DNA from: Microbispora sp. NBC_01189
GTDB taxonomy: Bacteria > Actinomycetota > Actinomycetes > Streptosporangiales > Streptosporangiaceae
DNA length: 64,000 nucleotides
Assembly: GCF_036010665.1 (NCBI RefSeq)
Contig: NZ_CP108581.1
Coordinates: 4,755,501-4,819,500 of the forward strand
Direction: 5' to 3'
The notes beneath the pieces were generated by a model. It worked only from the letters and a program-made list of their open reading frames with translations. It did no database searches and was not told the DNA's origin. Positions 1 through 8,322 of this stretch are shown here, piece by piece. Position 1 is the first letter of the stretch, and every line of letters begins with the position of its first letter. The position numbers and the translations under genes are program-made.

Positions 1-792
1 GTGGTGAGCTTCACCGCCGCGTTCGTCTTCCCGCTCTACTGGATGATCACCGGTGCGATGAAGTCCACCGAGGAACTCAACGCGATCCCGCCGACCTTCC
101 TGCCGTCGCACTTCTCCCTGGACGGCTACCTGCAGGCGTGGGATCTGCTTGGCCTCGGCACGCTGCTCGGCAACACGGCCCTGTACGCCGGCGGCGCCTG
201 GCTGCTGACGCTCGCGGTGGACGTCTCGGCGGCCTACGCCCTGTCGAAGCTCCGCCCGGCGCTCGGCAAGGTCGTCCTGGCCCTGATGCTGTCGACGCTG
301 ATGATCCCGCCCATGGTCATCATGCTTCCGGCGTACCTCACGGTGAAGGACGTGCCGTTCTTCCACTGGAACCTGCTGAACACGCCGTGGGCGATCTGGC
401 TGCCGGCCGCGGCCAACGGCTTCAACGTCTTCCTGCTCAAGCGGTTCTTCGACTCGATCCCGAGGGAACTGCTCGAAGCCGCCGAGATCGACGGCGCGTC
501 GCCGGGCCGCATCCTGTGGTCGGTGGTGATACCGATCTCCCGGCCCATCCTCGGCGTGGTCTCCATCCTCACCGTCGTCAACGTCTGGCGCGACTTCGTC
601 TGGCCGCTGCTGGTCCTGCCGGACAGCGACAAGATGTCGGTGAGCATCGGCATCGCCTCGCTCTCCTCGCAGATGCCGCAGAACGTGCTGGTCGCCTCCC
701 TGGTGATCGCGAGCATCCCGACCATCGTCGTGTTCTTCCTGTTCCAGCGGCACATCATGGCCGGTCTCACCGCCGGCAGCCTCAAGGGCTGA
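1..792 (+). CDS. Carbohydrate ABC transporter permease, MalG type (5' end outside window)
   Basis: Inner-membrane subunit of a binding-protein-dependent sugar importer. The visible 263 residues start inside the first membrane segment (FPLYWMITGAMKS) and show the usual MalG-family pattern of about five further segments. The cytoplasmic EAA loop is clear (ELLEAAEIDGASPGRILW), the helix that docks on the ATPase subunit. It ends with the family-typical LTAGSLKG tail. The true start is probably upstream of base 1, since about 15-25 N-terminal residues are missing compared with relatives. It lies 43 bp upstream of a GH13 glucosidase, so the substrate is probably a maltose-like or alpha-glucan-derived oligosaccharide; that is inference. 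No ATPase gene is nearby, as is common where MsiK serves several importers. Confidence 0.9.
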   Translation: MVSFTAAFVFPLYWMITGAMKSTEELNAIPPTFLPSHFSLDGYLQAWDLLGLGTLLGNTALYAGGAWLLTLAVDVSAAYALSKLRPALGKVVLALMLSTLMIPPMVIMLPAYLTVKDVPFFHWNLLNTPWAIWLPAAANGFNVFLLKRFFDSIPRELLEAAEIDGASPGRILWSVVIPISRPILGVVSILTVVNVWRDFVWPLLVLPDSDKMSVSIGIASLSSQMPQNVLVASLVIASIPTIVVFFLFQRHIMAGLTAGSLKG

Positions 793-835
793 CGCCCCGA
801 TCTGTCGCCTTCACCCGTAAGGAGTTGTATTCAGC

Positions 836-2404
836 ATGCCCGGCAACACCTCGACCCCCGATTGGTGGCGCGGGGCCGCGATCTACCAGGTCTACCTGCG
901 CAGCTTCGCCGACGGGAACGGCGACGGGACGGGTGACCTGGCGGGGCTGCGGTCACGCCTGCCCTACCTGGCGGATCTCGGCGTCGACGCCATCTGGCTG
1001 AACCCGTGGTATCCCTCTCCGATGGCCGACGGCGGTTACGACGTCGCCGACTACCGCAGCATCGAGCCGGTCTTCGGCACCCTGGCCGAGGCGGAGAAGC
1101 TGATCGAGGAAGCCCACGACCTGGGCATCCGTACGATCGTCGACGTCGTCCCCAACCACGCGTCCGACCAGAACGCCTGGTTCCAGGAGGCCCTGGCGGC
1201 CGGTCCCGGTTCGGAGGCCCGGGAGCGGTTCTGGTTCCGCCCCGGCGTCGGCGACGGCCCGCCCAACGGCTGGCAGTCGATCTTCGGTGGCCCGGCGTGG
1301 ACGCAGGTGCCGGACGGCGAGTGGTACCTGCACCTGTTCGCCCCCGAACAGCCCGACTTCAACTGGAACAACCCGGCCGTACGCCAGGAGTTCCTGGACG
1401 TGCTGCGGTTCTGGTTCGACCGGGGCGTGGACGGCGTACGCATCGACTCCGCGGCCGTCCTTGTCAAGGACCTCGACAGCGTGGAGGAGTCCTACACCGA
1501 CCACGACGGGGTCCACGAGATCTACCGCGAGTGGCGGCGGGTGTCCGACTCCTACGGCGGGCGGATCCTCATCGGCGAGGTGTGGCTGCCCGACCAGGAG
1601 CGGTTCGCCAACTACCTGCGCCCCGACGAGCTCCACACCGCGTTCAACTTCGACTTCCTGTCGAGTGCGTGGGAGCCGGCCGCCCTGCCCGCCAGCATCG
1701 ACCTGACCCTCGCCACCCACGTGCCGATCGGCGCGCCCGCGACCTGGGTGCTGTCCAACCACGACGTCGCCCGTCCGGTCACCCGCTATGGCCGGGCCGT
1801 CACGTCCTGGGACAACGCAGAACGCCGGGACGGCATGCCGTCAGACCTGGAGCTCGGCCGCCGCCGGGCGCGGGCGGCCGCGCTGCTCGCGATGGCGCTG
1901 CCCGGGAGCGTCTACGTCTACCAGGGGGAGGAGCTCGGCCTGAACGAGGTCGAGGACATCCCCGAGGAGCTCATCGACGACCCGATGTGGGAGCGCTCCG
2001 GCCACACGGTCCGCGGTCGCGACGGCTGCCGGGTGCCGCTGCCGTGGTCGGGCACCGAGCCGCCCTTCGGATACAGCACCGGCGAGCCCTGGCTGCCGCA
2101 GCCGGCCGGCTGGCGCGACCTCACGGTGGAGGCTCAGGAGGCCGATCCGGGCTCGATGCTCTGCCTCTACCGTTCGGCCCTGCGCCTGCGCCGCGAACTG
2201 CTCGGTGACGGCACGCTGACCTGGCTGCCGTACGGGGACGAGGTGATCGCGTTCCGCCGCGACTCCGGCCTGGTCTGCCTGGTCAACCTCGGCGCCGAGC
2301 CGGTTGCGCTCCCGGAGACGGGTTCTGTGCTGCTGGCCAGCGGCCCTCTCGACGGCGACCTGCTTCCGTCCGACACCGCGGTCTGGATCAGGGAGGACCG
2401 ATGA
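836..2404 (+). CDS. GH13 alpha-glucosidase (intracellular)
   Basis: 522-residue glycoside hydrolase family 13 enzyme, expected to release glucose from imported alpha-gluco-oligosaccharides in the cytoplasm. It has no signal peptide. The start has a good ribosome site (AAGGAG, 10 bases upstream). GH13 landmarks are all present: DVVPNH (region I), GVRIDSA with nucleophile D204, IGEVW with acid/base E248, and SNHD with D310 stabilising the transition state. The [18 protein letters not shown] motif near the N-terminus is typical of the oligo-1,6-/alpha-glucosidase branch. Its stop overlaps the next start (ATGA at 2401-2404), so it is translationally coupled to the secreted GH87 gene. A decayed second copy lies at 4884-6118. 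Confidence 0.93.
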   Translation: MPGNTSTPDWWRGAAIYQVYLRSFADGNGDGTGDLAGLRSRLPYLADLGVDAIWLNPWYPSPMADGGYDVADYRSIEPVFGTLAEAEKLIEEAHDLGIRTIVDVVPNHASDQNAWFQEALAAGPGSEARERFWFRPGVGDGPPNGWQSIFGGPAWTQVPDGEWYLHLFAPEQPDFNWNNPAVRQEFLDVLRFWFDRGVDGVRIDSAAVLVKDLDSVEESYTDHDGVHEIYREWRRVSDSYGGRILIGEVWLPDQERFANYLRPDELHTAFNFDFLSSAWEPAALPASIDLTLATHVPIGAPATWVLSNHDVARPVTRYGRAVTSWDNAERRDGMPSDLELGRRRARAAALLAMALPGSVYVYQGEELGLNEVEDIPEELIDDPMWERSGHTVRGRDGCRVPLPWSGTEPPFGYSTGEPWLPQPAGWRDLTVEAQEADPGSMLCLYRSALRLRRELLGDGTLTWLPYGDEVIAFRRDSGLVCLVNLGAEPVALPETGSVLLASGPLDGDLLPSDTAVWIREDR

Positions 2405-4377
2405 GAATTCTGCTGGCAGCGGCCCTGGCCGCCACCGGGCTCGCGGTCTTACAGACGCCCGCGTCCGCCTCGGCGAAGGCCCCCGTCGTGACGCGGGCCG
2501 CCCTCGACCCGGCACTCGTGTCCGGGCGCGGCGCCGATGTCGACTTCGCCGAGCAGGAGGCGGAGAACGCCGCCACGAACGGCACGGTCATCGGCCCCGG
2601 CCGCGACGCGTACACGCTGCCCGCGGAGGCGTCCGGCCGCAAGGCGGTCAAGCTGACCCCAGGGCAGTACGTCGAGTTCACGCTGCCCAAGGCAGCCAAC
2701 GCGATCACCGTGCGGTACAGCATCCCGGACGCCCCCGGGGGCGGCGGCATCACCGCGCCGCTCGACGTCGCGGTCAACGGCCACAAGCGGGCCACCATGA
2801 CCCTCACGTCGCAGTACGCCTGGCTGTACAACCAGTATCCGTTCTCGAACGATCCGAACGCCGGGCTGCTGCACCCCGACTGGTGGATCACCGAGTGCTC
2901 CTGCGTGCCGAACGCCACCACGCCGGCCCCGGAGATCGCCAAGCCGTTCCGCCCGAACCACTTCTACGACGAGCAGCGCCTCCTGCTCGGCCGTACGTAC
3001 CGGGCGGGCGACACCGTACGGCTGACGGTCCCGGCCGGGAGCGACGCGGCATGGACGGTCGTCGACCTGCTCGACTCGCACCTCGTCGGCCCGCCGCGCG
3101 TCGAGGTCGTCGCGGCGAACGTGCTGGCCTTCGGCGCCGACCCCACCGGCAGGCGCGACTCGGCCGGGGCGATCGACAAGGCCATCGCCTTCGCCAAACG
3201 GGCGCACCTGAAGGTCTACATCCCGCCGGGCACCTACCAGGTGAACCGCCACATCGTCGTGGACGACGTGACGATCACGGGCGCCGGTAGCTGGTACACG
3301 ACCATCAAGGGCCGCCAGGTCGACCTGGACACCCCGGCCCCGGACGGCTCGGTGCACACCGGTGTCGGCTTCTACGGCAAGGACGCCTCGGCGGGCGGCA
3401 GCCGCAACGTCCACCTGTCCGGCTTCGCCATCGAGGGCGACGTCCGCGAGCGGATCGACACCGACCAGGTCAACGGGGTCGGCGGCGCGATGAGCGACTC
3501 GACCATCGACGGGCTCTACATCCGCCACACCAAGGTCGGCATGTGGTTCGACGGCCCGATGCGCAACATCAAGATCACCAATAACGTGATCGTCGACCAG
3601 ATCGCGGACGGGCTCAACTTCCACACCGGCGTGACGGGCTCCGTCGTGTCGAACAACTTCTTCCGCAACACCGGGGACGACGCGCTCGCCATGTGGTCCG
3701 ACAAGACCGCCGACGCCGGCAACACGTTCGACCACAACACGATCCAGACGCCCGTGCTGGCCAACGGCATCGCGATCTACGGCGGCACGGACAACACGAT
3801 CTCGAACAACCTGATCGCCGACCCGATCAGGGAGGGCAGCGCCATCCAGGTCGGCTCCCGGTTCGGCGCCGAGCCGTTCGCCGGCAAGCTCCGCATCACC
3901 GGCAACACGACCGCACGGGCCGGCACGTTCGAGCTGAACTGGAAGATCGGCCTGGGAGCCATCTGGTTCTACGCCCTGGAGAAGGACATCGACGCCGACA
4001 TCGAGGTCAGCGGCGACCACTACCTGGACAGCACGTACAACGCGATCATGCTGGTCAGCGAGTGGTCGGTGAAGGACCTGTACGCGATTCCGAAGGTCCG
4101 CTTCACGGACATCCGGGTCGACGGCACGGGCACCTCCGTGGTCAGCGCCCGCGTGAAGGGCTCGGCGTCCTTCGAGAACGTGGACGCCCGCAACGTCGGC
4201 GCGGTGGGCGTCAACAACTGCGGGTCCTTCAACTTCCCGCCCACCGGGTCGGAGTTCTCCCTGACCGACCTCGGTGGCAACGACGGCGGCTGGCTCGCTC
4301 CCTGGATGCTGCCCAACACCATCACCTGCGACGACCGCCCCCCGGTCGTCCCCCCACCCGCCCCGTCCCCCTGGTAA
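2401..4377 (+). CDS. Secreted GH87-type alpha-1,3-glucanase / mycodextranase
   Basis: 658-residue secreted protein. Residues 1-25 form a signal peptide ending ASASA. Residues about 48-180 look like a carbohydrate-binding beta-sandwich. From about residue 240 (FGADPTGRRDSAGAIDKAI) a right-handed beta-helix runs to about 600, and the end is Pro-rich (PPPAPSPW). Residues D403 (in ADGLNF) and D426-D427 (in TGDDALAMWS) have the 23-residue spacing that I recall for the three catalytic aspartates of GH87 alpha-1,3-glucanases, which supports that family over a pectate lyase. The probable substrate is fungal-wall or dental-type alpha-1,3-glucan, or nigeran. It fits the operon: extracellular cleavage, ABC uptake, then GH13 hydrolysis. 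Substrate specificity is inferred. Confidence 0.82.
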   Translation: MRILLAAALAATGLAVLQTPASASAKAPVVTRAALDPALVSGRGADVDFAEQEAENAATNGTVIGPGRDAYTLPAEASGRKAVKLTPGQYVEFTLPKAANAITVRYSIPDAPGGGGITAPLDVAVNGHKRATMTLTSQYAWLYNQYPFSNDPNAGLLHPDWWITECSCVPNATTPAPEIAKPFRPNHFYDEQRLLLGRTYRAGDTVRLTVPAGSDAAWTVVDLLDSHLVGPPRVEVVAANVLAFGADPTGRRDSAGAIDKAIAFAKRAHLKVYIPPGTYQVNRHIVVDDVTITGAGSWYTTIKGRQVDLDTPAPDGSVHTGVGFYGKDASAGGSRNVHLSGFAIEGDVRERIDTDQVNGVGGAMSDSTIDGLYIRHTKVGMWFDGPMRNIKITNNVIVDQIADGLNFHTGVTGSVVSNNFFRNTGDDALAMWSDKTADAGNTFDHNTIQTPVLANGIAIYGGTDNTISNNLIADPIREGSAIQVGSRFGAEPFAGKLRITGNTTARAGTFELNWKIGLGAIWFYALEKDIDADIEVSGDHYLDSTYNAIMLVSEWSVKDLYAIPKVRFTDIRVDGTGTSVVSARVKGSASFENVDARNVGAVGVNNCGSFNFPPTGSEFSLTDLGGNDGGWLAPWMLPNTITCDDRPPVVPPPAPSPW

Positions 4378-4419
4378 CTACCCTGGTCAAAGCGATCCGG
4401 TCTGAACCCGGTGCGAATT

Positions 4420-4455
4420 GGACTCCCAGCCTCAATAGGGGCTGGGAGTCCTTTT
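4420..4455 (+). terminator. Intrinsic terminator of the permease-GH13-GH87 operon
   Basis: Perfect 12-bp stem GGACTCCCAGCC (4420-4431) and GGCTGGGAGTCC (4440-4451) with an 8-nt loop, followed by TTTT (4452-4455). It lies 42 bp after the GH87 stop. Confidence 0.85.
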
Positions 4456-4462
4456 GCTATAC

Positions 4463-4815
4463 GTGCCACCCTGTGGGTCTGTATTTCGGCTCGGAGCGAA
4501 TCTCTGTATCGGCCGGTCATCGGCGCTACTGGGCCTGCGTCCGACGACGATGTGCGCCAGCACTTCTATGCCGTGCCATGGATGAACTACATGCGCCTTG
4601 CTTTCGACCGCGGCAGTTGCCTTCCTGGCACCGAAGGCAGGAAGGCAACTACGGCGGAGAGGTCAGCGGGAGTCGTAGTGAGCAGCGATCGGGCGAGCCG
4701 AGCTTCTATGCGGTGGGCAACTTCTGCTGGGCAGGGCCTGAGAAGGGACCAAAGGGATGGGCCGCGCACGTACTCGGACGCTCAGCTCGCCTCCACTCGC
4801 GAGCTACCCTGCGGG
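4463..4815 (+). mobile_element. Probable group II intron remnant (truncated)
   Basis: Starting a few bases after the terminator T-run, GTGCCACCC (4463-4471) resembles a GTGNG-type intron 5' end. A 13-bp hairpin follows (AGTTGCCTTCCTG 4615-4627, CAGGAAGGCAACT 4638-4650). The stretch 4656-4682 (GGTCAGCGGGAGTCGTAGTG and flanks) closely resembles the conserved sequence before the reverse-transcriptase ORF of bacterial group II introns, e.g. AAGTCAGCAGAAGTCATAGTA as I recall it from Oceanobacillus. Insertion just behind a terminator hairpin is the habit of class C introns. No reverse-transcriptase domain survives; the fragment is cut off by the mscL-like repeat. Identification is from memory of the consensus, so it is moderate. 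Confidence 0.5.
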
Positions 4816-4821
4816 AGGCAG

Positions 4822-4888
4822 TCAGGCAGGGGGCTTCTCGGCGGCGGGGACGGTGGACAGTTCGACCGTGCAGAAGGCGCAGCGCCGC
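4822..4888 (-). pseudogene. Duplicate of the mscL 3' end
   Basis: About 67 bp, including the stop codon (complement of tca 4822-4824), match 6140-6206, the last ~22 codons of the intact mscL, with scattered substitutions. The match stops where the sequence fuses to the truncated GH13 copy at gcgccgcgat. It cannot encode a channel and marks a duplication junction. Confidence 0.8.
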
Positions 4889-6118
4889 GATCTACCAGGT
4901 CTACCTGCGCAGCTTCGCCGACGGGAACGGCGACGGTACGGGCGACCTGGCGGGGGCTGCGGTCACGTCTGCCCTACCTCGCCGACCTCGGCGTCGACGC
5001 CATCTGGCTGAACCCGTGGTATCCCTCGCCCGTGGCCGACGGCGGCTACGACGTCGCCGACTACCGCGCCATCGAGCCGGTCTTCGGCACCCTCGCCGAG
5101 GCGGAGAAGCTCATCGCGGAAGCCCACGACCTGGGCATCCGCGCGATCGTCGACGTCGTCCCCAACCACGCCTCCGACCGGCACGCCTGGTTCCGGGAGG
5201 CCCTGGCGGCCGGTCCCGGTTCGGCGGCCCGGGAGCGGTTCTGGTTCCGTCCCGGCGTGGGCGACGGCCCGCCGAACGGCTGGCAGTCGATCTTCGGCGG
5301 CCCGGCCTGGACCCGGGTGCCGGACGGCGAGTGGTATCTCCACCTGTTCGCCCCCGAGCAGCCGGACTTCAACTGGAACCACCCGGACGTGCGTCAGGAG
5401 TTCCTGGACGTGCTGCGCTTCTGGTTCGACCGGGGCGTGGACGGCGTCCGCATCGACTCGGCGGCCGTCCTGGTCAAGGACCTCGACAGCGTGGAGGAGT
5501 CGTACACCGACCACGACGACGTCCACGAGATCTACCGCGAGTGGCGGCGGCTCAGCGACGCGTACGGCGGCCGCGTCCTGATCGGGGAGGTCTGGCTGCC
5601 CGACCAGGAGCGTTTCGCCCTCTACCTGCGCCCGGACGAGATGCACACGGCGTTCAACTTCGACTTCCTGTCGTGCCCCTGGGAGCCGGCCGCCCTGCGC
5701 CGCAGCATCGACCTGACGCTGGCCACGCACGTGCCGATCGGGGCTCCCGCTGCTGCCGTGGTCGGGCACCGAGCCGCCGTTCGGATACGGCACGGGCGAG
5801 CCGTGGCTGCCCCAGCCGGCCGGATGGCGCGGCCTCACCGTCGAGGCCCAGCAGCGCGACCCCGGCTCCATGCTGTGCCTGTATCGCTCCGCCCTCCACC
5901 TGCGGCGTGAGCTGCTCGGGGACGGCACGATGACCTGGCTGCCGGCCGGGAACGACGTGATCGCCTTCCGTCGCGACTCCGGCCTGGTCTGCGTGGTGAA
6001 CTTCGGCGCGGAGCCGGTGCCGTTCCCGGTCCGGGGTTCGGTGGTGCTGGCCAGCGGCCCTCTCGGCGGCGACCTGCTTCCCGGCGACACCGCCGTCTGG
6101 ATCACCGCGGAGACCTGA
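4884..6118 (+). pseudogene. Broken second copy of the GH13 alpha-glucosidase
   Basis: Closely related at DNA level to 879-2404 but disrupted in three ways. The first ~14 codons and the start are missing, replaced by the mscL-tail copy. One extra G sits in the G-run at about 4952-4956, a frameshift just after GDGTGDLAG. About 296 bp are deleted at 5751, joining the equivalents of 1740 and 2039; this is out of frame and removes the SNHD motif with the third catalytic Asp. Reading frames therefore switch at ~4955 and ~5751, and the C-terminal ~80 residues resume in the frame ending at 6118. The nucleophile (RIDSA) and acid/base (IGEVW) motifs remain. It cannot make an active enzyme. Confidence 0.93.
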
Positions 6119-6137
6119 TGAGGATCCTGCCGGCGGA
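6118..6137 (+). pseudogene. First codons of a lost second GH87 gene
   Basis: Directly overlapping the stop of the broken GH13 copy (ATGA again) is ATG AGG ATC CTG CCG GCG, matching the intact GH87 start (MRILLA at 2401). The similarity ends after ~7 codons and mscL begins. This shows that the duplication originally included the downstream GH87 gene, or at least its beginning. Confidence 0.6.
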
Positions 6138-6139
6138 GG

Positions 6140-6568
6140 TCAGGCGGGGGGCTTGTCCGCCGCGGAGACGGTGGACAGCTCGACGGTGCAGAAGGCGCAG
6201 CGCCGGGCGGCGAGGGGGATGTCCGACAGGCATTCGGGACACTTCTTCTCGGTGGCATCCTTCTTGACCTCGAAGAGGGCCAGGACGCGGCTCATCGGCA
6301 GGACGACCAGCCAGTAGACCACCGCGGCGACGATCAGGAACGACAGCAGGTTGTTGATGAAGTCGCCGTACTTGAACTCCGCGCCGTTGAGGGTGAACGT
6401 GTAGCCGGAGAAGTCGGGCTCCCTGCCTCCGGTTATCGCTGCGATCAGGGGCGTGATGAGGTCCTTGACGAGAGCCTGGATCAACCCGCTGAACGTCGCG
6501 CCCACGACCACGGCGACGGCGAGCTCCACCAGGTTGCCCCGCATCAGGAACTTCTTGAATCCGCTCAT
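6140..6568 (-). CDS. mscL: Large-conductance mechanosensitive channel MscL with zinc ribbon
   Basis: 142-residue channel opened by membrane tension, releasing solutes on hypo-osmotic shock. It begins with the family signature MSGFKKFLMRGNLVELAVAV (N-terminal amphipathic helix and TM1). The TM1-TM2 loop is about residues 47-70 and TM2 is NNLLSFLIVAAVVYWLVV (about 72-90). After the cytoplasmic helix it carries a CPEC...CAFC zinc ribbon (C110, C113, C124, C127), a tail seen in actinobacterial MscL and absent from E. coli MscL. It is transcribed alone, toward the GH13 pseudogene. A LacI-type palindrome lies 206 bp upstream (6774-6787). Confidence 0.95.
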   Translation of the reverse strand: MSGFKKFLMRGNLVELAVAVVVGATFSGLIQALVKDLITPLIAAITGGREPDFSGYTFTLNGAEFKYGDFINNLLSFLIVAAVVYWLVVLPMSRVLALFEVKKDATEKKCPECLSDIPLAARRCAFCTVELSTVSAADKPPA

Positions 6569-6773
6569 GAGGCAACGAGGTATCCGGTTTTGCCACCGCT
6601 ATGCAAGGACTTGACGCGGGTCCGGGGTGGTGCTAGACCCTTTCGTCGCCGGGCCGGGCGGAATGGCCGGCCCGCCCGGCGGACGAAACAGACGATTATT
6701 TCGGTCCGAGTTGGGGTTCTTTACGGACGCGCCCCGACTGCCGGATTTGACAGCAGACAACAGAAAGTTGTTC

Positions 6774-6787
6774 TGGGAGCGCTCCCA
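6774..6787. promoter_or_regulatory. LacI-family operator-like palindrome TGGGAGCGCTCCCA
   Basis: A 14-bp perfect palindrome, the core of the site in front of the lacI-type gene (9343-9362) and the classic CebR/MalR-type actinobacterial operator. It sits between the 3' end of the kinase gene and mscL, with no sugar gene immediately downstream. Confidence 0.7.
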
Positions 6788-6789
6788 AA

Positions 6790-8322
6790 TCAGGTACCAG
6801 TAGAGCGGGCGAGCGCCGCCTCGACGCCGTCCAGCGCGTGGTGCAGCTCCTGCTTCAGCACGAGTGGCAGCCGTCCCTCGCCGTAGCGGACCTCCAGTTT
6901 GGTCCGCACCTCGGTGAGTCCCTGTCCCGCCGCCACCGCGTTGCGCAGCACCTGCTTGAGGTCGAGCGCCACGTCGTCGTCGATGTCATGGGTGGCCTCG
7001 GCGCCGTCCACGAGCAGCGTGAACCGGCGCACCGCGGTCTCGACCGCCAGGTAGGGGGCGGGAGTGGCCAGGGGCAGCGTGGTCACGCCGGGTTTGCGGG
7101 TGACCGTCGCGCGCGGCTGGGCGGAGTTGCCGCCGTGCCGGCTCTTGACCCTGGTCTTCGTCGCGGAGGGGGAGGGGGAGGGCCCGGGCGGGCGGGCGGG
7201 GTCGGTCGCCGGCTTCGCGGTGTGCCGGGCGACCGGTCCCGCCGTGTGGCGGGCTTCGACCAGGGGTTCGGCCATGGGTTCGGCCATGGGGTCGGCCACA
7301 GGCTCGGCCACCGGTTTGACGCGCGCGGCCGACGGCGTGGCGATGGCCTGCGCCGGCTGCGCGATGGCCGGGTTGAGCACGGCGGCGGCGCCGAGGCCCT
7401 GGCCCCCCGACTGGGAGACCCACAGGATGCCGCCGAGAGCGGCGGCTCCGACGGCGGCGGCGCCCCAGCCCGCGCCTCGCGGTCCCGGCGGTTTGCGCAC
7501 CGCGGCCAGCGCCGCGGCGACCGCGCGGGCGCTCGGCCGGTCGACGGGATCGCCGGACAGACAGCGCCGGCACAGGTCGGCGACCTCCTGCGGCAGGCCG
7601 GGCACCCCTTCGGGGACCGGCGGCGGGCCTTCCCGCCGCGCCGCCTCGATCGCCTCCCAGGTCTTCTCGGGATACGGCAGGTAGCCGGTCAGCATCTCGA
7701 ACAGCAGCACGCCGAGCGCGTAGACGTCCACCGCCGGATCGGCCGTCGTCCCTCTCAGCCGCTCGGGGGCGACGTAGGGCGGCGTGCCGAAGTCGGCCAC
7801 CAGCTGGTCGTCGGTCTCGCCGATGAAGGCGGCGATGCCGAAGTCGAGCAGCTTGGGCCCGTCGGCGGCGAGCAGCACGTTCTCCGGGGTGACGTCACGG
7901 TGGACGATGCCCCGGTCGTGCGCCGCCGCCAGCACCTGTGCCAGCCCGGCGGCGATCTGCGTCGCCTCGGCCCAGGGCAGGGGGCCCTCCATGATCCGGT
8001 CGGCCAGCGACCGGCCCTCAAGCAACCGCATGACCACGAAGGACGCCAGCCTGCCGCCGTTCGTGACCGTCTCCCCGTAGTCGTAGACCTCGATCGCGTC
8101 GGGATGGATCAGCCGGGCGGTGGCCCTGGCCTCCCTGCGCATGAGTTCCCGGCCGGGGTTTTCGTCGTCGAGCGAGCCGTCCAGCACCTTGATCGCGACC
8201 ATGCGCTGCAGTGACTGGTCGAAGGCACGCCAGATGACCGACATCCCGCCCGTCGCCAACCGCTCCTGGAGCAGGTAACGACGGGTCAGGATGTCGCCTT
8301 CTCTAAGCTCAGGCCGATTCAC
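6790..8322 (-). CDS. Membrane-anchored serine/threonine protein kinase (PknB-like, atypical HRDVT loop)
   Basis: 510 residues. The kinase domain is about 14-275: Gly-rich loop ATGGMS (23-28), beta-3 lysine K45 (MVAIKV), catalytic loop HRDVTPENVLL (H141-N148), DFG (160-162) and APE (PYVAPE). The residue normally Lys two after the catalytic Asp (HRDxK) is Thr145 here (ACC codon). A transmembrane helix lies at about 284-303. It is followed by a Pro/Ala/Glu-rich linker with short repeats (AEPVADPMAEPMAEP) and an extracytoplasmic C-terminal domain of ~90 residues. No PASTA repeats are present. The neighbouring lacI-type gene ends within its first codons (8309-8322 overlap), so the two are probably co-transcribed. 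Targets are unknown. Confidence 0.9.
   Translation of the reverse strand: MNRPELREGDILTRRYLLQERLATGGMSVIWRAFDQSLQRMVAIKVLDGSLDDENPGRELMRREARATARLIHPDAIEVYDYGETVTNGGRLASFVVMRLLEGRSLADRIMEGPLPWAEATQIAAGLAQVLAAAHDRGIVHRDVTPENVLLAADGPKLLDFGIAAFIGETDDQLVADFGTPPYVAPERLRGTTADPAVDVYALGVLLFEMLTGYLPYPEKTWEAIEAARREGPPPVPEGVPGLPQEVADLCRRCLSGDPVDRPSARAVAAALAAVRKPPGPRGAGWGAAAVGAAALGGILWVSQSGGQGLGAAAVLNPAIAQPAQAIATPSAARVKPVAEPVADPMAEPMAEPLVEARHTAGPVARHTAKPATDPARPPGPSPSPSATKTRVKSRHGGNSAQPRATVTRKPGVTTLPLATPAPYLAVETAVRRFTLLVDGAEATHDIDDDVALDLKQVLRNAVAAGQGLTEVRTKLEVRYGEGRLPLVLKQELHHALDGVEAALARSTGT

Noticed and set aside
1981-2000. Partial LacI operator (GGAGCGCTCC) inside the GH13 gene
   Set aside because: Lies in coding sequence (WERSG) and lacks the outer bases of the operator.
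4411-5910. Apparent 499-codon ORF covering the GH13 copy
   Set aside because: A composite of intron fragment, frameshifted GH13 and out-of-frame tail; the DNA comparison shows a pseudogene.
6611-6639. Plus-strand promoter TTGACG-17 nt-TAGACC upstream of the LacI-like palindrome
   Set aside because: Good hexamers, but no plus-strand gene follows; it would run antisense into the kinase gene. Kept out as unproven.
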